NCBI RefSeq assembly: GCF_000277125.1
Contig: NC_016946.1
Span: 1,302,001 to 1,366,000 of the forward strand
DNA: 64,000 nt
Direction: 5' to 3'
Origin: Mycobacterium intracellulare ATCC 13950
Lineage (GTDB): Bacteria > Actinomycetota > Actinomycetes > Mycobacteriales > Mycobacteriaceae
Shown here: positions 43,987 to 53,506 of the stretch, piece by piece
Layout: the number at the start of each line of letters is the position of its first letter
How positions within the stretch are numbered: the first letter of the stretch is position 1
Made by a program: the position numbers and the translations under genes
Notes under the pieces: model-generated
Databases searched by the model: none
What the model saw: the letters and a program-made list of their open reading frames with translations, nothing else
Told to the model about the DNA's origin: nothing

Positions 43987-45230
43987 CAGGCGACGTGCAC
44001 CGGGATATGCGAGTAGCCGGCTACGTTGGACATTGTCACCCGCCGCAACCCTTCGGTATCCACGGTGAACCGCGGCCAGCGCTCGCGGATCGCGTGCAAG
44101 GCCACCCGAGTCTCGAGCCGCGCCAACCAAGAGCCCAGACAGCTGTGCGCGCCATATCCGAAAGCCAGGGTGGTGGAGCCGCCCCGCCTGATGTCGAACG
44201 CGTCGGGCTGGTCGTAGGCCCGCGGGTCGCGGGTCGCAGCCCCGGTAACAAGCAGCGTCGGAGATCCGGCGGGGATGGTGCCGCCGTCGAGTACCACATC
44301 ACGGGTGGCGAACCGGCCCTGATACTGCGAGGGCGGGTTGAGTCGCAGCATCTCCTCGATCGCGCCGGGGACTAGGCCGGGATCGGCGAGCACCAACTCC
44401 CACTGATCGGGATTGTGGTGAAAAGCCATGGTGCCGTTGCCAATTAGCTTGGTGACTGTTTCGCTGCCCGCCGCCGCGATCAGCACCGCGAACGTGGCGA
44501 TGTCCTCGTCGGTGAGCCGGTGCGTCACCCCGGTCTCGTCCTCGTAGGTCGCGTCCACCAGCCTGCTAATGATCAGGTCGTCGGGCTGGCGGCGCTTCTC
44601 CTTGGACAGGGCCAGGAAGTAAGCGTTCATCGCCATCGAGTCGGCGACGCCGCTTTCGGTAGCGAAGGGGTTGTTCGGCTCACGGTGCAGGAACCCGTCG
44701 GTCCAATGCCGGATCTGCTGGCGCTCTCCCGGGGGGACGCCGAGCATTGAGGAGATGATTTCAACCGGGAACAGCGCCGCGAAGTCGGCCACGATGTCGA
44801 AATCGTCTCTGCCACTGAGGGCGTCGGCGTAGGAGGTGACGACGTCGGTCACTAGCGGCTCCAGGTTGGCGATCGCCGCCTTGGTGAAGACCTGGCGGAC
44901 CAGCTTGCGGAGCAGTTCGTGTTCGGGGGGATCCATGAGGATCAACATCTTGAGTTCGTCGAACCTGTGGCGCATCGACAGTGCGTCCAGGGTGACGCCG
45001 TAGGCGCTGCTGAATGTCTCCCAGTCGCGGTGGGCGGCAACGACATCCTCATTCCGGGTCAGGGCATAGAAATCCCACCGCTCGCTGTAGTACACCGGCG
45101 CCTCGTCGCGCATCCAGCGATAGGTGTCGTACGGATCGTCGAAAAAACTGTCGGAGTAAGGGTCGAACTCCATCGGGGAGCCATCCTCGCGCTGTTTGGT
45201 GACCGATCCTGCACCGTGGTCAGTCGACAT
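43986..45230 (-). CDS. Cytochrome P450
   Basis: A 414-residue soluble P450. I-helix AVLIAAAGSETVTKLIGNG, ExxR in IEEMLRLNPP and heme loop FGYGAHSCLGSWLARLETRV are all intact. An alternative start is the ATG at MEFDPYSDSF, residue 20. It begins two bases after the amidohydrolase stop and overlaps the ligase, so it is the middle gene of a three-gene operon. It would hydroxylate a hydrophobic substrate with electrons from a ferredoxin; the small ferredoxin at 56,556 is the only candidate in this window. Subfamily was not assigned. Confidence 0.95.
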   Translation of the reverse strand: MSTDHGAGSVTKQREDGSPMEFDPYSDSFFDDPYDTYRWMRDEAPVYYSERWDFYALTRNEDVVAAHRDWETFSSAYGVTLDALSMRHRFDELKMLILMDPPEHELLRKLVRQVFTKAAIANLEPLVTDVVTSYADALSGRDDFDIVADFAALFPVEIISSMLGVPPGERQQIRHWTDGFLHREPNNPFATESGVADSMAMNAYFLALSKEKRRQPDDLIISRLVDATYEDETGVTHRLTDEDIATFAVLIAAAGSETVTKLIGNGTMAFHHNPDQWELVLADPGLVPGAIEEMLRLNPPSQYQGRFATRDVVLDGGTIPAGSPTLLVTGAATRDPRAYDQPDAFDIRRGGSTTLAFGYGAHSCLGSWLARLETRVALHAIRERWPRFTVDTEGLRRVTMSNVAGYSHIPVHVA

Positions 45231-45231
45231 C

Positions 45232-46416
45232 TCAGGCGTCTATCCGCATCATGTTCGACAGGGTGCCGCCCATCACCATGGCGATCTCGGCGTCGCTCAG
45301 CTCCGGGTGACGTTCGGGGTAGCTCAGCGGGTCGGCCAAGCCCTCGGGATGCGGGTAGTCCGAGCCGAAGAACAGGTGATCGATCGGCACCAACTTCGCG
45401 AGCTCGGCGACGTTCTCCTCCCAGAAGGGATTGAAGTAAATGCAGCGTTGGATGGCCTCGACCGGATCCTCGCTGTAGAGCTGAGGCATCTTCTTGCGGG
45501 TGTCCCTGAGGTTCTCCAGCAGTCGCGGCAACCAGGTGGTCCCGTTCTCCACCATGCCAATCCGAAGTTCGGGAAACCGCGTCAGCAGCCCGTGGCAGGC
45601 CAGCGCCGCCACCGCGTCCTCGGCCGGGTTGCGGGCCAGGCTGTAGTAGGAGCGGAACGGTGACGGCTGGAACGGCCGGAACTCACCCGAGCCCTCCCAG
45701 TCGTTGGCGTAACGGGAATACCCGCTGTCCGACGCATGCATGATGACCAGCACGCCGGTCTCGACGACCCGCTTCCAGAACGGATCGAACTCGGGGAGGG
45801 CGAATGACCGCGGGCCGTGTAGCCCGGGTACCGGCGCCGGCCGGATGAGGATGGCGCGCGCACCGCGCTCGACCACCCAGTTCAGTTCTTCGATGGCCTT
45901 GTCCACGATGGGCAAGGTGATGATCGGCGTGGTGAAGATGCGGCCCTTGTAGTCGAACTGCCAGGTCTCGTGCAGCCACTGGTTCAGAGCGTGAATGATC
46001 GTGTGAGTCGCCTCGGGGTGCTCTCGGAAACGTTCCTCCACCAGGCTCGCCAGTGTCGGGTACATCATCGATTTGTCGATGCCCTGTTCGTCCAGCAATG
46101 CCAAACGGGGCCCGGGCTCACGGAACGCCGGGGTCGACTCGATCGCTTTCCCCAGAATCTCGCGGTGCGACTTTCCTTCAGGGTTGCCGTTGTGGAAGTA
46201 GTCCTCCTGGGCTCCAGGGGCGGCGACCTTGTCGAAAGTCGGGTTGGGAATGTAGTCGCTGATCTGCCCCAGGGTGGCGATCTTGGTGCGCCCGTCTACT
46301 TCGACGTACCGGATCGCGCCGTGGTACTCGGGCGGCAGGAACTTGGTGAGCGCATCGCGTGTCTCGTACATGTGGTTATCACCATCGAAGACCGGATAGC
46401 CCAATCGCGACGTCAT
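45232..46416 (-). CDS. Amidohydrolase-2 family metal-dependent hydrolase/decarboxylase
   Basis: A 394-residue TIM-barrel protein of the ACMSD-like amidohydrolase-2 group, which decarboxylates or hydrolyses cyclic and aromatic acids. Metal-binding features: VFDGDNHMYE (Asp-x-His variant) at the start, His in LVIMHASDSGYS and the late Asp in LFFGSDYPHPEG. ATG 46,416 has GAGGAGGAT upstream; the frame is open to 46,551 but without family sequence. It heads the operon with P450 and ligase and is divergent from an acyl-CoA dehydrogenase pair. A related gene lies at 56,884. Confidence 0.9.
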   Translation of the reverse strand: MTSRLGYPVFDGDNHMYETRDALTKFLPPEYHGAIRYVEVDGRTKIATLGQISDYIPNPTFDKVAAPGAQEDYFHNGNPEGKSHREILGKAIESTPAFREPGPRLALLDEQGIDKSMMYPTLASLVEERFREHPEATHTIIHALNQWLHETWQFDYKGRIFTTPIITLPIVDKAIEELNWVVERGARAILIRPAPVPGLHGPRSFALPEFDPFWKRVVETGVLVIMHASDSGYSRYANDWEGSGEFRPFQPSPFRSYYSLARNPAEDAVAALACHGLLTRFPELRIGMVENGTTWLPRLLENLRDTRKKMPQLYSEDPVEAIQRCIYFNPFWEENVAELAKLVPIDHLFFGSDYPHPEGLADPLSYPERHPELSDAEIAMVMGGTLSNMMRIDA

Positions 46417-46637
46417 TGAAATCCTCCTCGTGCCTAGCCGTACCTGCGGTGTAGAACGGCCACTACTCAACATAGCGACAATCAGATGTGCGACTGACTC
46501 TAGCATCGAGTGCGTAAAAAGAGGATATACGTTTACTTTTTCGTCGTGCACCCATCTGTTTTACGGGTAACGTGCCTTCTGTGGCGACGCTCGCGTGTTG
46601 CCGTTGTCGAGGGCTTTGCGATTGGGAGGAGGTATCG

Positions 46638-47663
46638 GTGGATCTGTCGCTCACGCGGGAGCAGCGCGCGGTCCGCGACGCGTTCGCGGCCTTGTTCGTA
46701 AAACAGGCCACCCCAGAGCGGGTGCGGCGGGCGGAGGCCACTGGCTTCGACGGACTGCTCTGGCGGCACTACGCCGAGATCGGCGCATTGGGTATTGGGG
46801 TCCCCTCGGACTGTGGGGGCGGGGGCGGCGGACTCCTCGAATTGGCCCTGGTTGCCGAGGAAGCCGGTCGACGCCTCGCCCCGATCCCGGTCGCCGAGAC
46901 CGCCGCCGCGGCCCGGGCGTTGGGTCGGCTGCGTGAGAAGGAATTGCTGGGGCCGGTCCTCAGCGGATCTGTCATCGTGTCACTGGCCACGCAGCCCGGC
47001 CCGGTGACGCAGCAGTGTTTGGTCGACGGCGCAATCGCGGACGCCGTGCTGGCGCACGACGGAGACTCCCTGGTCTACATAAGTCGCCCGGAAGGCTTGT
47101 CCAAAACTGGACATCGCAACCTCGGCGGACTATCGCTGTCCCGCTGGGACGACCCGGGTGCAACCACGATCCTCGCCCAGGGCAGCGAGGCGCGCGCGAT
47201 CTTCGACACCGCGATCGATGAAGTACGCGTGCTACGCGCATCCGCGCTGGTCGGGTTGGCCTCCGAGGCCGTCGGGATCGGCTCCCGGTACGCGATCGTG
47301 CGCGAGGCATTCGGCCAGCCGATCGGAATGTACCAGGCGGTCGCGCATCCGTTCGCCGACGCGGTTGCCGGCCTGGATGGTGCCCAGTTGCTGGTCCGTA
47401 AGGCCTGTTGGGCAATGGATTCCGCGAAGGAGGACGCCGGCGCGCTGGCGGCGATGGCGTTCGTGTTCGCGGCCGAGACGGCTTATCACGCGACGACGCA
47501 CAGCCTGCACGTGCACGGCGGATACGGGTTTATGGAGGAGTACGACATTCAGCTGTATTACCGCAGGGCCAAAGCGTGGGCGGCCGCGTTCGCCGATCCG
47601 CGGCGCGAGCTCCTCACTGTCGCCGACCGGCGGTTCGGCCCCGTGACGACCGGAGGTTGGTGA
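46638..47663 (+). CDS. Acyl-CoA dehydrogenase, pair 2, first subunit
   Basis: A 341-residue acyl-CoA dehydrogenase-like protein. The N-terminal helical domain is clear (LSLTREQRAVRDAFAALFVK, GIGVPSDCGGGGGGLLELAL). The middle is reduced. The C-terminal signature is THSLHVHGGYGFMEEYDIQL, with Glu residues where the second member of each pair usually carries its active-site acid. GTG 46,638 sits after GGGAGGAGG. It is 4 bp from its partner. With the partner it has the same A/B design as the other two pairs in the window. Confidence 0.9.
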   Translation: MDLSLTREQRAVRDAFAALFVKQATPERVRRAEATGFDGLLWRHYAEIGALGIGVPSDCGGGGGGLLELALVAEEAGRRLAPIPVAETAAAARALGRLREKELLGPVLSGSVIVSLATQPGPVTQQCLVDGAIADAVLAHDGDSLVYISRPEGLSKTGHRNLGGLSLSRWDDPGATTILAQGSEARAIFDTAIDEVRVLRASALVGLASEAVGIGSRYAIVREAFGQPIGMYQAVAHPFADAVAGLDGAQLLVRKACWAMDSAKEDAGALAAMAFVFAAETAYHATTHSLHVHGGYGFMEEYDIQLYYRRAKAWAAAFADPRRELLTVADRRFGPVTTGGW

Positions 47664-47667
47664 CTCG

Positions 47668-48834
47668 ATGGACTTCAGCGAACCTGAGAACTGGACCCGA
47701 ATCCGCCGCGAGGCAGAGGCATTCGTCGCCGAGCATGTCACCCGCGAGGTGATCGAGCACGAGCGCCGCACCGGCGACGGCGTTGATCGCGCGCTGACCC
47801 GCAAGCTGGGGGAGCGCGGCTGGATTGCCGCGGGGTGGCCGATCGCCGAAGGTGGTGCCGGGCTGGATCCGTTCGAGGTGGCCGCGCTGTGGAACGCATT
47901 GCGCAAGGGTGGCGTGCCGACCGCGGGCCCTGGTACGACCATGCTGCCGGCCAACGCCATCCGCGCCACCGGTTCGGAGGAACTCAAAGCCAGAGTCCTG
48001 CCTGGTGTCGCCGCCGGTGAGGTTCTGATTTGTCTGGGGTACACCGAGCCCGCAGGGGGCTCGGATGTGTTCGCCTGCGCGACCCGATCGCAGCTCGATG
48101 GGGATGAGTGGATCGTCAACGGGCAGAAGATATTCACGACGTTCGCCCATCTTGCCGACTACTGCTTTCTACTTACCCGCTCGCAACGCGGATCGGTGGG
48201 ACCGCGTGGCCTGACGATGCTGCTGGTACCGCTGGACACGCCCGGTATCGAGATCCAGGCGGTGCACACGATGGGTCACGAGCGCACCAATATCGTGTTC
48301 TACAACGATGTGCGAGTCGCCGATGCGAACCGAGTAGGTGAGGCGCACGAAGGCTTCGCGGTGATGCGGGCCGCGCTCGAGGCCGAGCAGAATGTCGCCC
48401 CCGGTTCGCGCACGGCGTGGGTCGCCGATGATGCACTGGAATTCGCCCGCACGCACCGCGGTCCCGACGGCGCTCAGCTGATCAACGATGTCCTGGTCCG
48501 CGAGCGCCTGGCCCGCATGGCGATGGAAGCTCAGGTGGCCGACCTGCTGGACTTGCGGGTGGCCTTCCTCGACGCCGAGGGCGAAAAGCCAGGTCCGGTA
48601 TCGGCGTTGTTCGGGCCGGAAAGCTACGTGCGCGCATCGGCCGCGGCGGTCGACATAGCGGGGGCCGCGGGCATGATCGACTGGACCGACCCGGAATGCG
48701 CTGTGGACGGCGCCCTGGACGCGCACTATCGCAGCGCCGTCGCGTCGACGATCTACGGCGGGTCCAGCGAGGTGCTGCGCAGCCTCATCGTGGAAAACCG
48801 CCTCGGGTTTCCGCGTAGCCGTCCACGGCGCTGA
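47668..48834 (+). CDS. Acyl-CoA dehydrogenase, pair 2, second subunit
   Basis: A 388-residue acyl-CoA dehydrogenase with complete FAD-binding motifs: CLGYTEPAGGSDVFACATRS, WIVNGQKIFTTFAHLADYCF and the C-terminal STIYGGSSEVLRSLIVENRL. It carries Gly where medium-chain enzymes have the catalytic Glu, as in the other YGG(T/S)SE members here. ATG 47,668 is the start. It ends before two convergent SDR genes. It likely forms a heteromer with the gene just upstream; this is inferred from adjacency and complementary motifs. Confidence 0.92.
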   Translation: MDFSEPENWTRIRREAEAFVAEHVTREVIEHERRTGDGVDRALTRKLGERGWIAAGWPIAEGGAGLDPFEVAALWNALRKGGVPTAGPGTTMLPANAIRATGSEELKARVLPGVAAGEVLICLGYTEPAGGSDVFACATRSQLDGDEWIVNGQKIFTTFAHLADYCFLLTRSQRGSVGPRGLTMLLVPLDTPGIEIQAVHTMGHERTNIVFYNDVRVADANRVGEAHEGFAVMRAALEAEQNVAPGSRTAWVADDALEFARTHRGPDGAQLINDVLVRERLARMAMEAQVADLLDLRVAFLDAEGEKPGPVSALFGPESYVRASAAAVDIAGAAGMIDWTDPECAVDGALDAHYRSAVASTIYGGSSEVLRSLIVENRLGFPRSRPRR

Positions 48835-48875
48835 CGGGCCTCCCCCGCGGACAATACGCCGAGAAGGCAACGCGC

Positions 48876-49670
48876 TCAAAGGAAGTCGCTGCCTCCGTCG
48901 ACATTGAGGTGGGCGCCCGTCATGTAGGTGTTGTCGGGTGAGGCACAGAACGCGATGACGGCGGCAACCTCGTGAGGCAGCCCGAGCCGACCCAAATCCA
49001 CCGACATGCCGTGACCGCGTCCCAGTAGTCCGAAGGCACCCACGGGGTCATCCGTCGCGATTCCGGCGGAGGTGAGCACCGGCCGTGCCCAGTCGGTGAG
49101 GATCGGACCCGGGGCGACGGCGTTGACCAAGATGGCATCGCTGGCGAGACTGCGGGCGAGGTTCTTCGTCACGCTGAGTAGTGCGCTCTTGGCCGCGGTA
49201 TAGCTCACCAAACCCGCAGACTGGTGCTGCACCGACATCGCCGTCACATTCACCACCCGGGCCCACTCGGCGGCTCGCAGCAGCGGCAACGCCGCACGCA
49301 CACACCGAACCGCGGAAAGCACCCCCTCATCGAATGCCGCCGCCCACTGAGCGTCGCCCAGGTCCTCAAAGCGACCAGCCCCCATTGGCCCGGCGGCATT
49401 GACCAGCACGTTGAGTACACCCCAGTGTGCGCTAACTGTCGAAAAGGCGCTGTCGACGTCGGAGGCCGAAGTCAGATTCGCGGGCAACGTCAGCACCTCC
49501 GGGCTGCCGGCGTCCGACAATGCCGTGGCGGTTTCCTTCAGCCGGGTGTCGTCTCGGCCGATGACGCCGATCCGCGCGCCCTGTTTGGCCAGGCACACTG
49601 CGGTCGCCAGCCCGATGCCGCGGGTGCCTCCCGCGATCACCGCGGTGGCATCGGCGAACCCAAGATCCAC
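48876..49670 (-). CDS. Short-chain dehydrogenase/reductase
   Basis: A 264-residue SDR: TAVIAGGTRGIGLATAVCLA, VLVNAAGPMGAG, VNVTAMSVQHQSAGLVSYTA and AAKSALLSVTKNLA with Ser, Tyr and Lys. The C-terminus HLNVDGGSDFL fits FabG-type members. GTG 49,670 starts it 12 bp after the upstream SDR, so the two form an operon. Cofactor specificity is not clear, because GRDDTRL after strand 2 allows NADP. Confidence 0.9.
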   Translation of the reverse strand: MDLGFADATAVIAGGTRGIGLATAVCLAKQGARIGVIGRDDTRLKETATALSDAGSPEVLTLPANLTSASDVDSAFSTVSAHWGVLNVLVNAAGPMGAGRFEDLGDAQWAAAFDEGVLSAVRCVRAALPLLRAAEWARVVNVTAMSVQHQSAGLVSYTAAKSALLSVTKNLARSLASDAILVNAVAPGPILTDWARPVLTSAGIATDDPVGAFGLLGRGHGMSVDLGRLGLPHEVAAVIAFCASPDNTYMTGAHLNVDGGSDFL

Positions 49671-49682
49671 GATGGTCGCCGG

Positions 49683-50447
49683 CTACTTCGGTGCGAACCG
49701 TTGGCCGGCGTCGAGTCGGATGGTCGACCCGTTGAGCATCTGGTTCTCGACGATGGAGAGCGCCAGCGCGGCGTACTCATCGGGCCGGCCCATCCGACGC
49801 GGGAAGGCCGCGTCGCGGGTCAGCTCACCGGCCATTTTCTCCGGAATTCGTGAGGTAATCCCGGTCGCGAACAGGCTCGGCGCGATGGCGGTAACCCGGA
49901 TGCCCAGGCTGCCGAGATCACGCGCCATGGTCAATACCATTCCGGCGATCGCAGCCTTCGCGGCGCTATAGGCGACCTGGCCGATTTGCCCTTCGAATGC
50001 CGCAATCGAGGAGGTGTTGACGATCACACCGCGTTCCTCGTCGTCGGGTTCGTTGCGACTCATGTGCCAGGCCTGCAACCGGTTCAGGTTGAAGGTCGCG
50101 ATCAGGTTGAGCTCGATCACGGACCGGAAGGCGTCCAGGGAGTGAGGCCCGCTCTTAGACAGCGTGCGTGCCGAGACCCCGCCACCTGCGGTGTTGATCG
50201 CGACGTGCAGGGCACCCAGGTCTTCGACGGCCGCTTCCAGCGCAGTCTCCACGCCGTCGCTGTCGGTCACGTTGCAGGGGTGAAACGACGCGCCGGCGCC
50301 CAGCTCCTTGGCGACAGTGGCTCCATCCGACGTCGGCAGGTCCAGCACGGCGACTCGTGCAGCCTGCTCTGCCAGCCGTTCCGCGGTCACCCGTCCCATG
50401 CCCGAGGCGCCGCCGACGACCACCGCGCCGCTGCCCTTGACCTTCAC
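49683..50447 (-). CDS. Short-chain dehydrogenase, 3-hydroxyacyl-CoA dehydrogenase type
   Basis: A 254-residue SDR close to the 17-beta-HSD10/3-hydroxyacyl-CoA dehydrogenase group by its pattern: [30 protein letters not shown] (NAD-preferring Asp), [40 protein letters not shown] and [20 protein letters not shown]. In beta-oxidation this type oxidises the 3-hydroxyacyl-CoA. GTG 50,447 is the start. It is divergent from the DUF35-thiolase fusion gene, and a strong inverted repeat lies between them, which suggests shared control. Confidence 0.92.
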   Translation of the reverse strand: MKVKGSGAVVVGGASGMGRVTAERLAEQAARVAVLDLPTSDGATVAKELGAGASFHPCNVTDSDGVETALEAAVEDLGALHVAINTAGGGVSARTLSKSGPHSLDAFRSVIELNLIATFNLNRLQAWHMSRNEPDDEERGVIVNTSSIAAFEGQIGQVAYSAAKAAIAGMVLTMARDLGSLGIRVTAIAPSLFATGITSRIPEKMAGELTRDAAFPRRMGRPDEYAALALSIVENQMLNGSTIRLDAGQRFAPK

Positions 50448-50507
50448 GCCAACCCCCTATCTGCTGTCATGATCGGTTGTCCTCCTATGAGGTCATCACC
50501 GTACACA

Positions 50508-50530
50508 TAAGTAGAGTGACGCTCTACTTA
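50508..50530. promoter_or_regulatory. Perfect inverted repeat in a divergent promoter, TetR-type operator candidate
   Basis: TAAGTAGAG (50,508-50,516) and CTCTACTTA (50,522-50,530) are exact inverted arms around TGACG. It lies between divergently transcribed SDR and thiolase-type genes of the catabolic cluster. Size and symmetry fit a dimeric TetR repressor. Confidence 0.65.
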
Positions 50531-50601
50531 AACAGCGGGTGATGTATTCGAAATCTGTTACGGTTCGTGGTGGTTGTTCGTCGGTTACCACCGGAGGTGT
50601 G

Positions 50602-52272
50602 ATGACAGAGCCCGGCCCCGCCGAGCCGGTTGTGCGGCCCCTGCCGCAACCGAGCATCAGCTCCGAGCCGTTCTGGACGAGTGGCGCCGATGGCCGGCTC
50701 AGGATTGCCCAGTGCCAAGCGTGCGGCCGGTACCACCACCCGCCGCGTCCGATCTGTCCGCACTGCCGCGGTGACGAGGTTGCGATGACGCCGGTATCGG
50801 GACGCGCGACGGTCGCCGGTTTTACCGTGAATCATCAGCAGTGGCTGCCCCGCCTCCCGCCGCCCTACGTCGTCGCGGTCGTCGCCCTCGCCGAAGACCC
50901 CTCGGCGCGGCTCACCACGAACATCGTCGGCTGCGACCCCGAACACGTCGCTATCGGTCTGCAGGTCAAAGTAATTTTCGAGCGGCAGGACGACATCTGG
51001 ATTCCACTGTTCGAACCGGATTCCGAGGCCGCCGATGCCGGCCCGGTCCCAGGGCCCGGTGATCTCAGTCGCGACGTGCGGCCCATGTCGTCCACTCGCA
51101 AGTTCGAAGACAAGGTGGCGCTGACCGGGGTCGGGAGCTCGACGATCGGGCGTCGCCTCATGGTCGATCCGTTGTCGCTGACCGTGACGGCGTGCCTGCG
51201 CGCCGTGGCCGACGCCGGCCTAGACCTGGCCGACATCGACGGCCTGGCCACCTATCCGGGCGGACTTGCCGGGGGGATGTCGGAGGGCGGGGTCACCGCG
51301 GTCGAGGAGGCATTGCGCATCCGGCCCACCTGGATTGCGGGTGGGGCCGAAGTCCCCGGGCCCAGCGGCTGCGTCGTGGCCGCCATGCTCGCCGTCGCCG
51401 CCGGACTGTGCCGGCACGTGTTGTGCTTTCGGACAGTCTGGGAATCGACCCATACCGCCCTGGCCAGGCGCGCGAAGTCCGCGGGAGGGGAAAGCCGGGC
51501 GTCGGGCATGTTCGAGTGGCGCGCGCCGTTCGGCGCGATGTCGGCAGCCAACTGGATCGGGGTCAACGCCTCGCACTACTTCTGGCGCTACGGTGGTGAC
51601 CGCGCCTCGACGCTGGCCCCCATCGCCCTGACGGCGCGGGCGAACGCGTCGCGCAATCCGGCCGCGATCTACCGCGATCGCCTCACCCTGGACGACTATC
51701 TGTCAGCACGGATGATCAGCTCGCCGTTCGGCCTCTACGACTGCGACGTGCCGTGCGACGGGGCGATCGCGGTGGTCGTGTCATCGATTGACACCGCGGC
51801 GGATCGGCCGAAACCGCCGGTGCTGGTTGAAGCGGTCGGAACCCAGGTGCTCGACCGGATCTCTTGGGACCAGGACACTCTCACGCACGAACCGCAGGTG
51901 TTTGGTCCCGCGAAACACCTGTGGACCAGAACCAGCCTGCGGCCCGACGATGTCGACGTCGCCGAGCTCTACGACGGGTTCACCTTCAACGCCGTCTCGT
52001 GGCTGGAGGCGCTCGGGTTCTGCGGTGTCGGCGAGGCCGCGGATTTTCTCGACGGCGGAACCACGATCGCGCTGGACGGGAAGTTACCGCTGAATACCCA
52101 CGGCGGTCAGTTGTCTGCCGGACGGACCCACGGCTTCGGCTTCTTGGCCGAGGCCATCGCGCAACTGCGTGGCGAGGCGGCCGGGCGACAGGTCGCCAAC
52201 GCACAGGTTGCGGTCGTCACTACCGGCGGTGGTACGCCCGGTGGAGCGCTGCTGCTGAGACGGGAGAACTGA
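50602..52272 (+). CDS. DUF35 OB-fold protein fused to a thiolase-like domain
   Basis: This 556-residue protein has two domains. Residues about 1-140 form a DUF35 unit: a zinc ribbon (CQACGRYHHPPRPICPHC) and an OB-fold. From about 165 a thiolase fold of the SCP2/Ltp2 type begins (VALTGVGSSTIGRRLMVDPL), with ELYDGFTFNAVSWLEALGFC and LPLNTHGGQLSAGRTHGFGF. The usual thiolase Cys nucleophile motif is absent. In steroid side-chain breakdown, Ltp2-type proteins act as retro-aldolases only with a separate DUF35 partner; here both are on one chain. A similar C-C cleaving role on an acyl-CoA is inferred. ATG 50,602 follows GGAGG closely; the earlier frame to 50,539 has no domain. Confidence 0.88.
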   Translation: MTEPGPAEPVVRPLPQPSISSEPFWTSGADGRLRIAQCQACGRYHHPPRPICPHCRGDEVAMTPVSGRATVAGFTVNHQQWLPRLPPPYVVAVVALAEDPSARLTTNIVGCDPEHVAIGLQVKVIFERQDDIWIPLFEPDSEAADAGPVPGPGDLSRDVRPMSSTRKFEDKVALTGVGSSTIGRRLMVDPLSLTVTACLRAVADAGLDLADIDGLATYPGGLAGGMSEGGVTAVEEALRIRPTWIAGGAEVPGPSGCVVAAMLAVAAGLCRHVLCFRTVWESTHTALARRAKSAGGESRASGMFEWRAPFGAMSAANWIGVNASHYFWRYGGDRASTLAPIALTARANASRNPAAIYRDRLTLDDYLSARMISSPFGLYDCDVPCDGAIAVVVSSIDTAADRPKPPVLVEAVGTQVLDRISWDQDTLTHEPQVFGPAKHLWTRTSLRPDDVDVAELYDGFTFNAVSWLEALGFCGVGEAADFLDGGTTIALDGKLPLNTHGGQLSAGRTHGFGFLAEAIAQLRGEAAGRQVANAQVAVVTTGGGTPGGALLLRREN

Positions 52273-52288
52273 TGCGCAGGACGGACGG

Positions 52289-53488
52289 ATGAAGCTGCAA
52301 CAGGATCCGGAGATCGAGAGTTTCCGCGCCGAGGTCCGAAGTTTCCTCGAGCAGCACCGCCCGCGGGTGCGCACACTGGGTAAAGCCGGGGTGCGCGCAC
52401 CCGACGCCGAAGACATTCCCGCCCTGCGGACGTGGACCGCCCAGCTGTTTGAGGCCGGGTATGTGGGCGCTGACTGGCCCACCGAATGGGGCGGTGCCGG
52501 CACCAAAGATGCGCTGCGCGCGACGGTCGTCGGCGAAGAAATGGCGCGGGCTCGGGTACCCACGCCGATCGGTGCCGGCCTGCTGGCCGCCGCGGCCCTC
52601 ATCCACTGCGGGCGCCCCGACCAGCAGAGGCGCTACCTGCCCCGGATCCGGACCGGCGAAGACATCTGGTGCCAACTATTCAGCGAACCCAGCGCGGGCA
52701 GCGACCTGGCGAGCCTGACCACGCGCGCGCGTCGCGACGGCGATGACTTCGTCGTCGACGGTCAAAAGGTCTGGACCACCAACGGCCAGCACGCCCAACT
52801 CGGCTACCTGTTGGCCCGAACAAACCCCGATGTACCCAAGCATGCCGGCATAACCGCGTTCGTCCTGGACATGACGAGCCCGGGCGTCGACGTGCGGCCG
52901 CTGCGCGAGATCACCGGCACCAGCGACTTCAACGAAGTCTTCTTCGATGGTGTACGGATACCTGCGAACAATGTGCTCGGCGAAGTCGACCAAGGCTGGA
53001 AGGTCGCGACCACGAGTCTCGTTGAGGAGCGCTCCAGTGTGGGCACCGCGGGCATCATCCAGGTGCGTGCGGTACGTGACGCCGTGGTGATGGCGCGGTC
53101 GCTGCGGCGCGGATCCGGCCCAGCGCTGGACAACGATACGGTCCGCCAAGACATCGGCCGGCTGTACGCGGCCGCGCGGGTCAGCGTTCGGCTGGGCCAG
53201 TACAACTTGTCGCGCGCGTTGAGTGGCGATTCCGATCCCGGCGATGCTCCTTTGGCCAAGGTGCTCTACAGCGAGACCAATCTCGCGCTCACCGAGTTCG
53301 GGCTCGGGCTGCAGGGCACCGATGCGCTGCTCACCGAAGACGACCCCGAGGCGATCGCGGGCGGTTGGTGGCAGGACGCATTCCTTTATTCGCGGGCTCT
53401 GACGATCGCCGGTGGCGCCAATGAGGTGTTGCGCAACATGATCGCCGAGCGTTCGCTTGGACTGCCCAGGGAACCGCGCGGTTCTTGA
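52289..53488 (+). CDS. Acyl-CoA dehydrogenase, pair 3, first subunit
   Basis: A 399-residue acyl-CoA dehydrogenase: WCQLFSEPSAGSDLASLTTR, DFVVDGQKVWTTNGQHAQLG, EVFFDGVRIPANNVLGEVDQ and SRALTIAGGANEVLRNMIAE. FAD-binding motifs are complete; the base position near the C-terminus is Gly. ATG 52,289 begins 16 bp after the thiolase-fusion gene. It is 18 bp before its partner, so this looks like one operon from 50,602 to 54,637. Confidence 0.93.
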   Translation: MKLQQDPEIESFRAEVRSFLEQHRPRVRTLGKAGVRAPDAEDIPALRTWTAQLFEAGYVGADWPTEWGGAGTKDALRATVVGEEMARARVPTPIGAGLLAAAALIHCGRPDQQRRYLPRIRTGEDIWCQLFSEPSAGSDLASLTTRARRDGDDFVVDGQKVWTTNGQHAQLGYLLARTNPDVPKHAGITAFVLDMTSPGVDVRPLREITGTSDFNEVFFDGVRIPANNVLGEVDQGWKVATTSLVEERSSVGTAGIIQVRAVRDAVVMARSLRRGSGPALDNDTVRQDIGRLYAAARVSVRLGQYNLSRALSGDSDPGDAPLAKVLYSETNLALTEFGLGLQGTDALLTEDDPEAIAGGWWQDAFLYSRALTIAGGANEVLRNMIAERSLGLPREPRGS

Positions 53489-53506
53489 CGTCTTCGGAGG
53501 TAAGTC

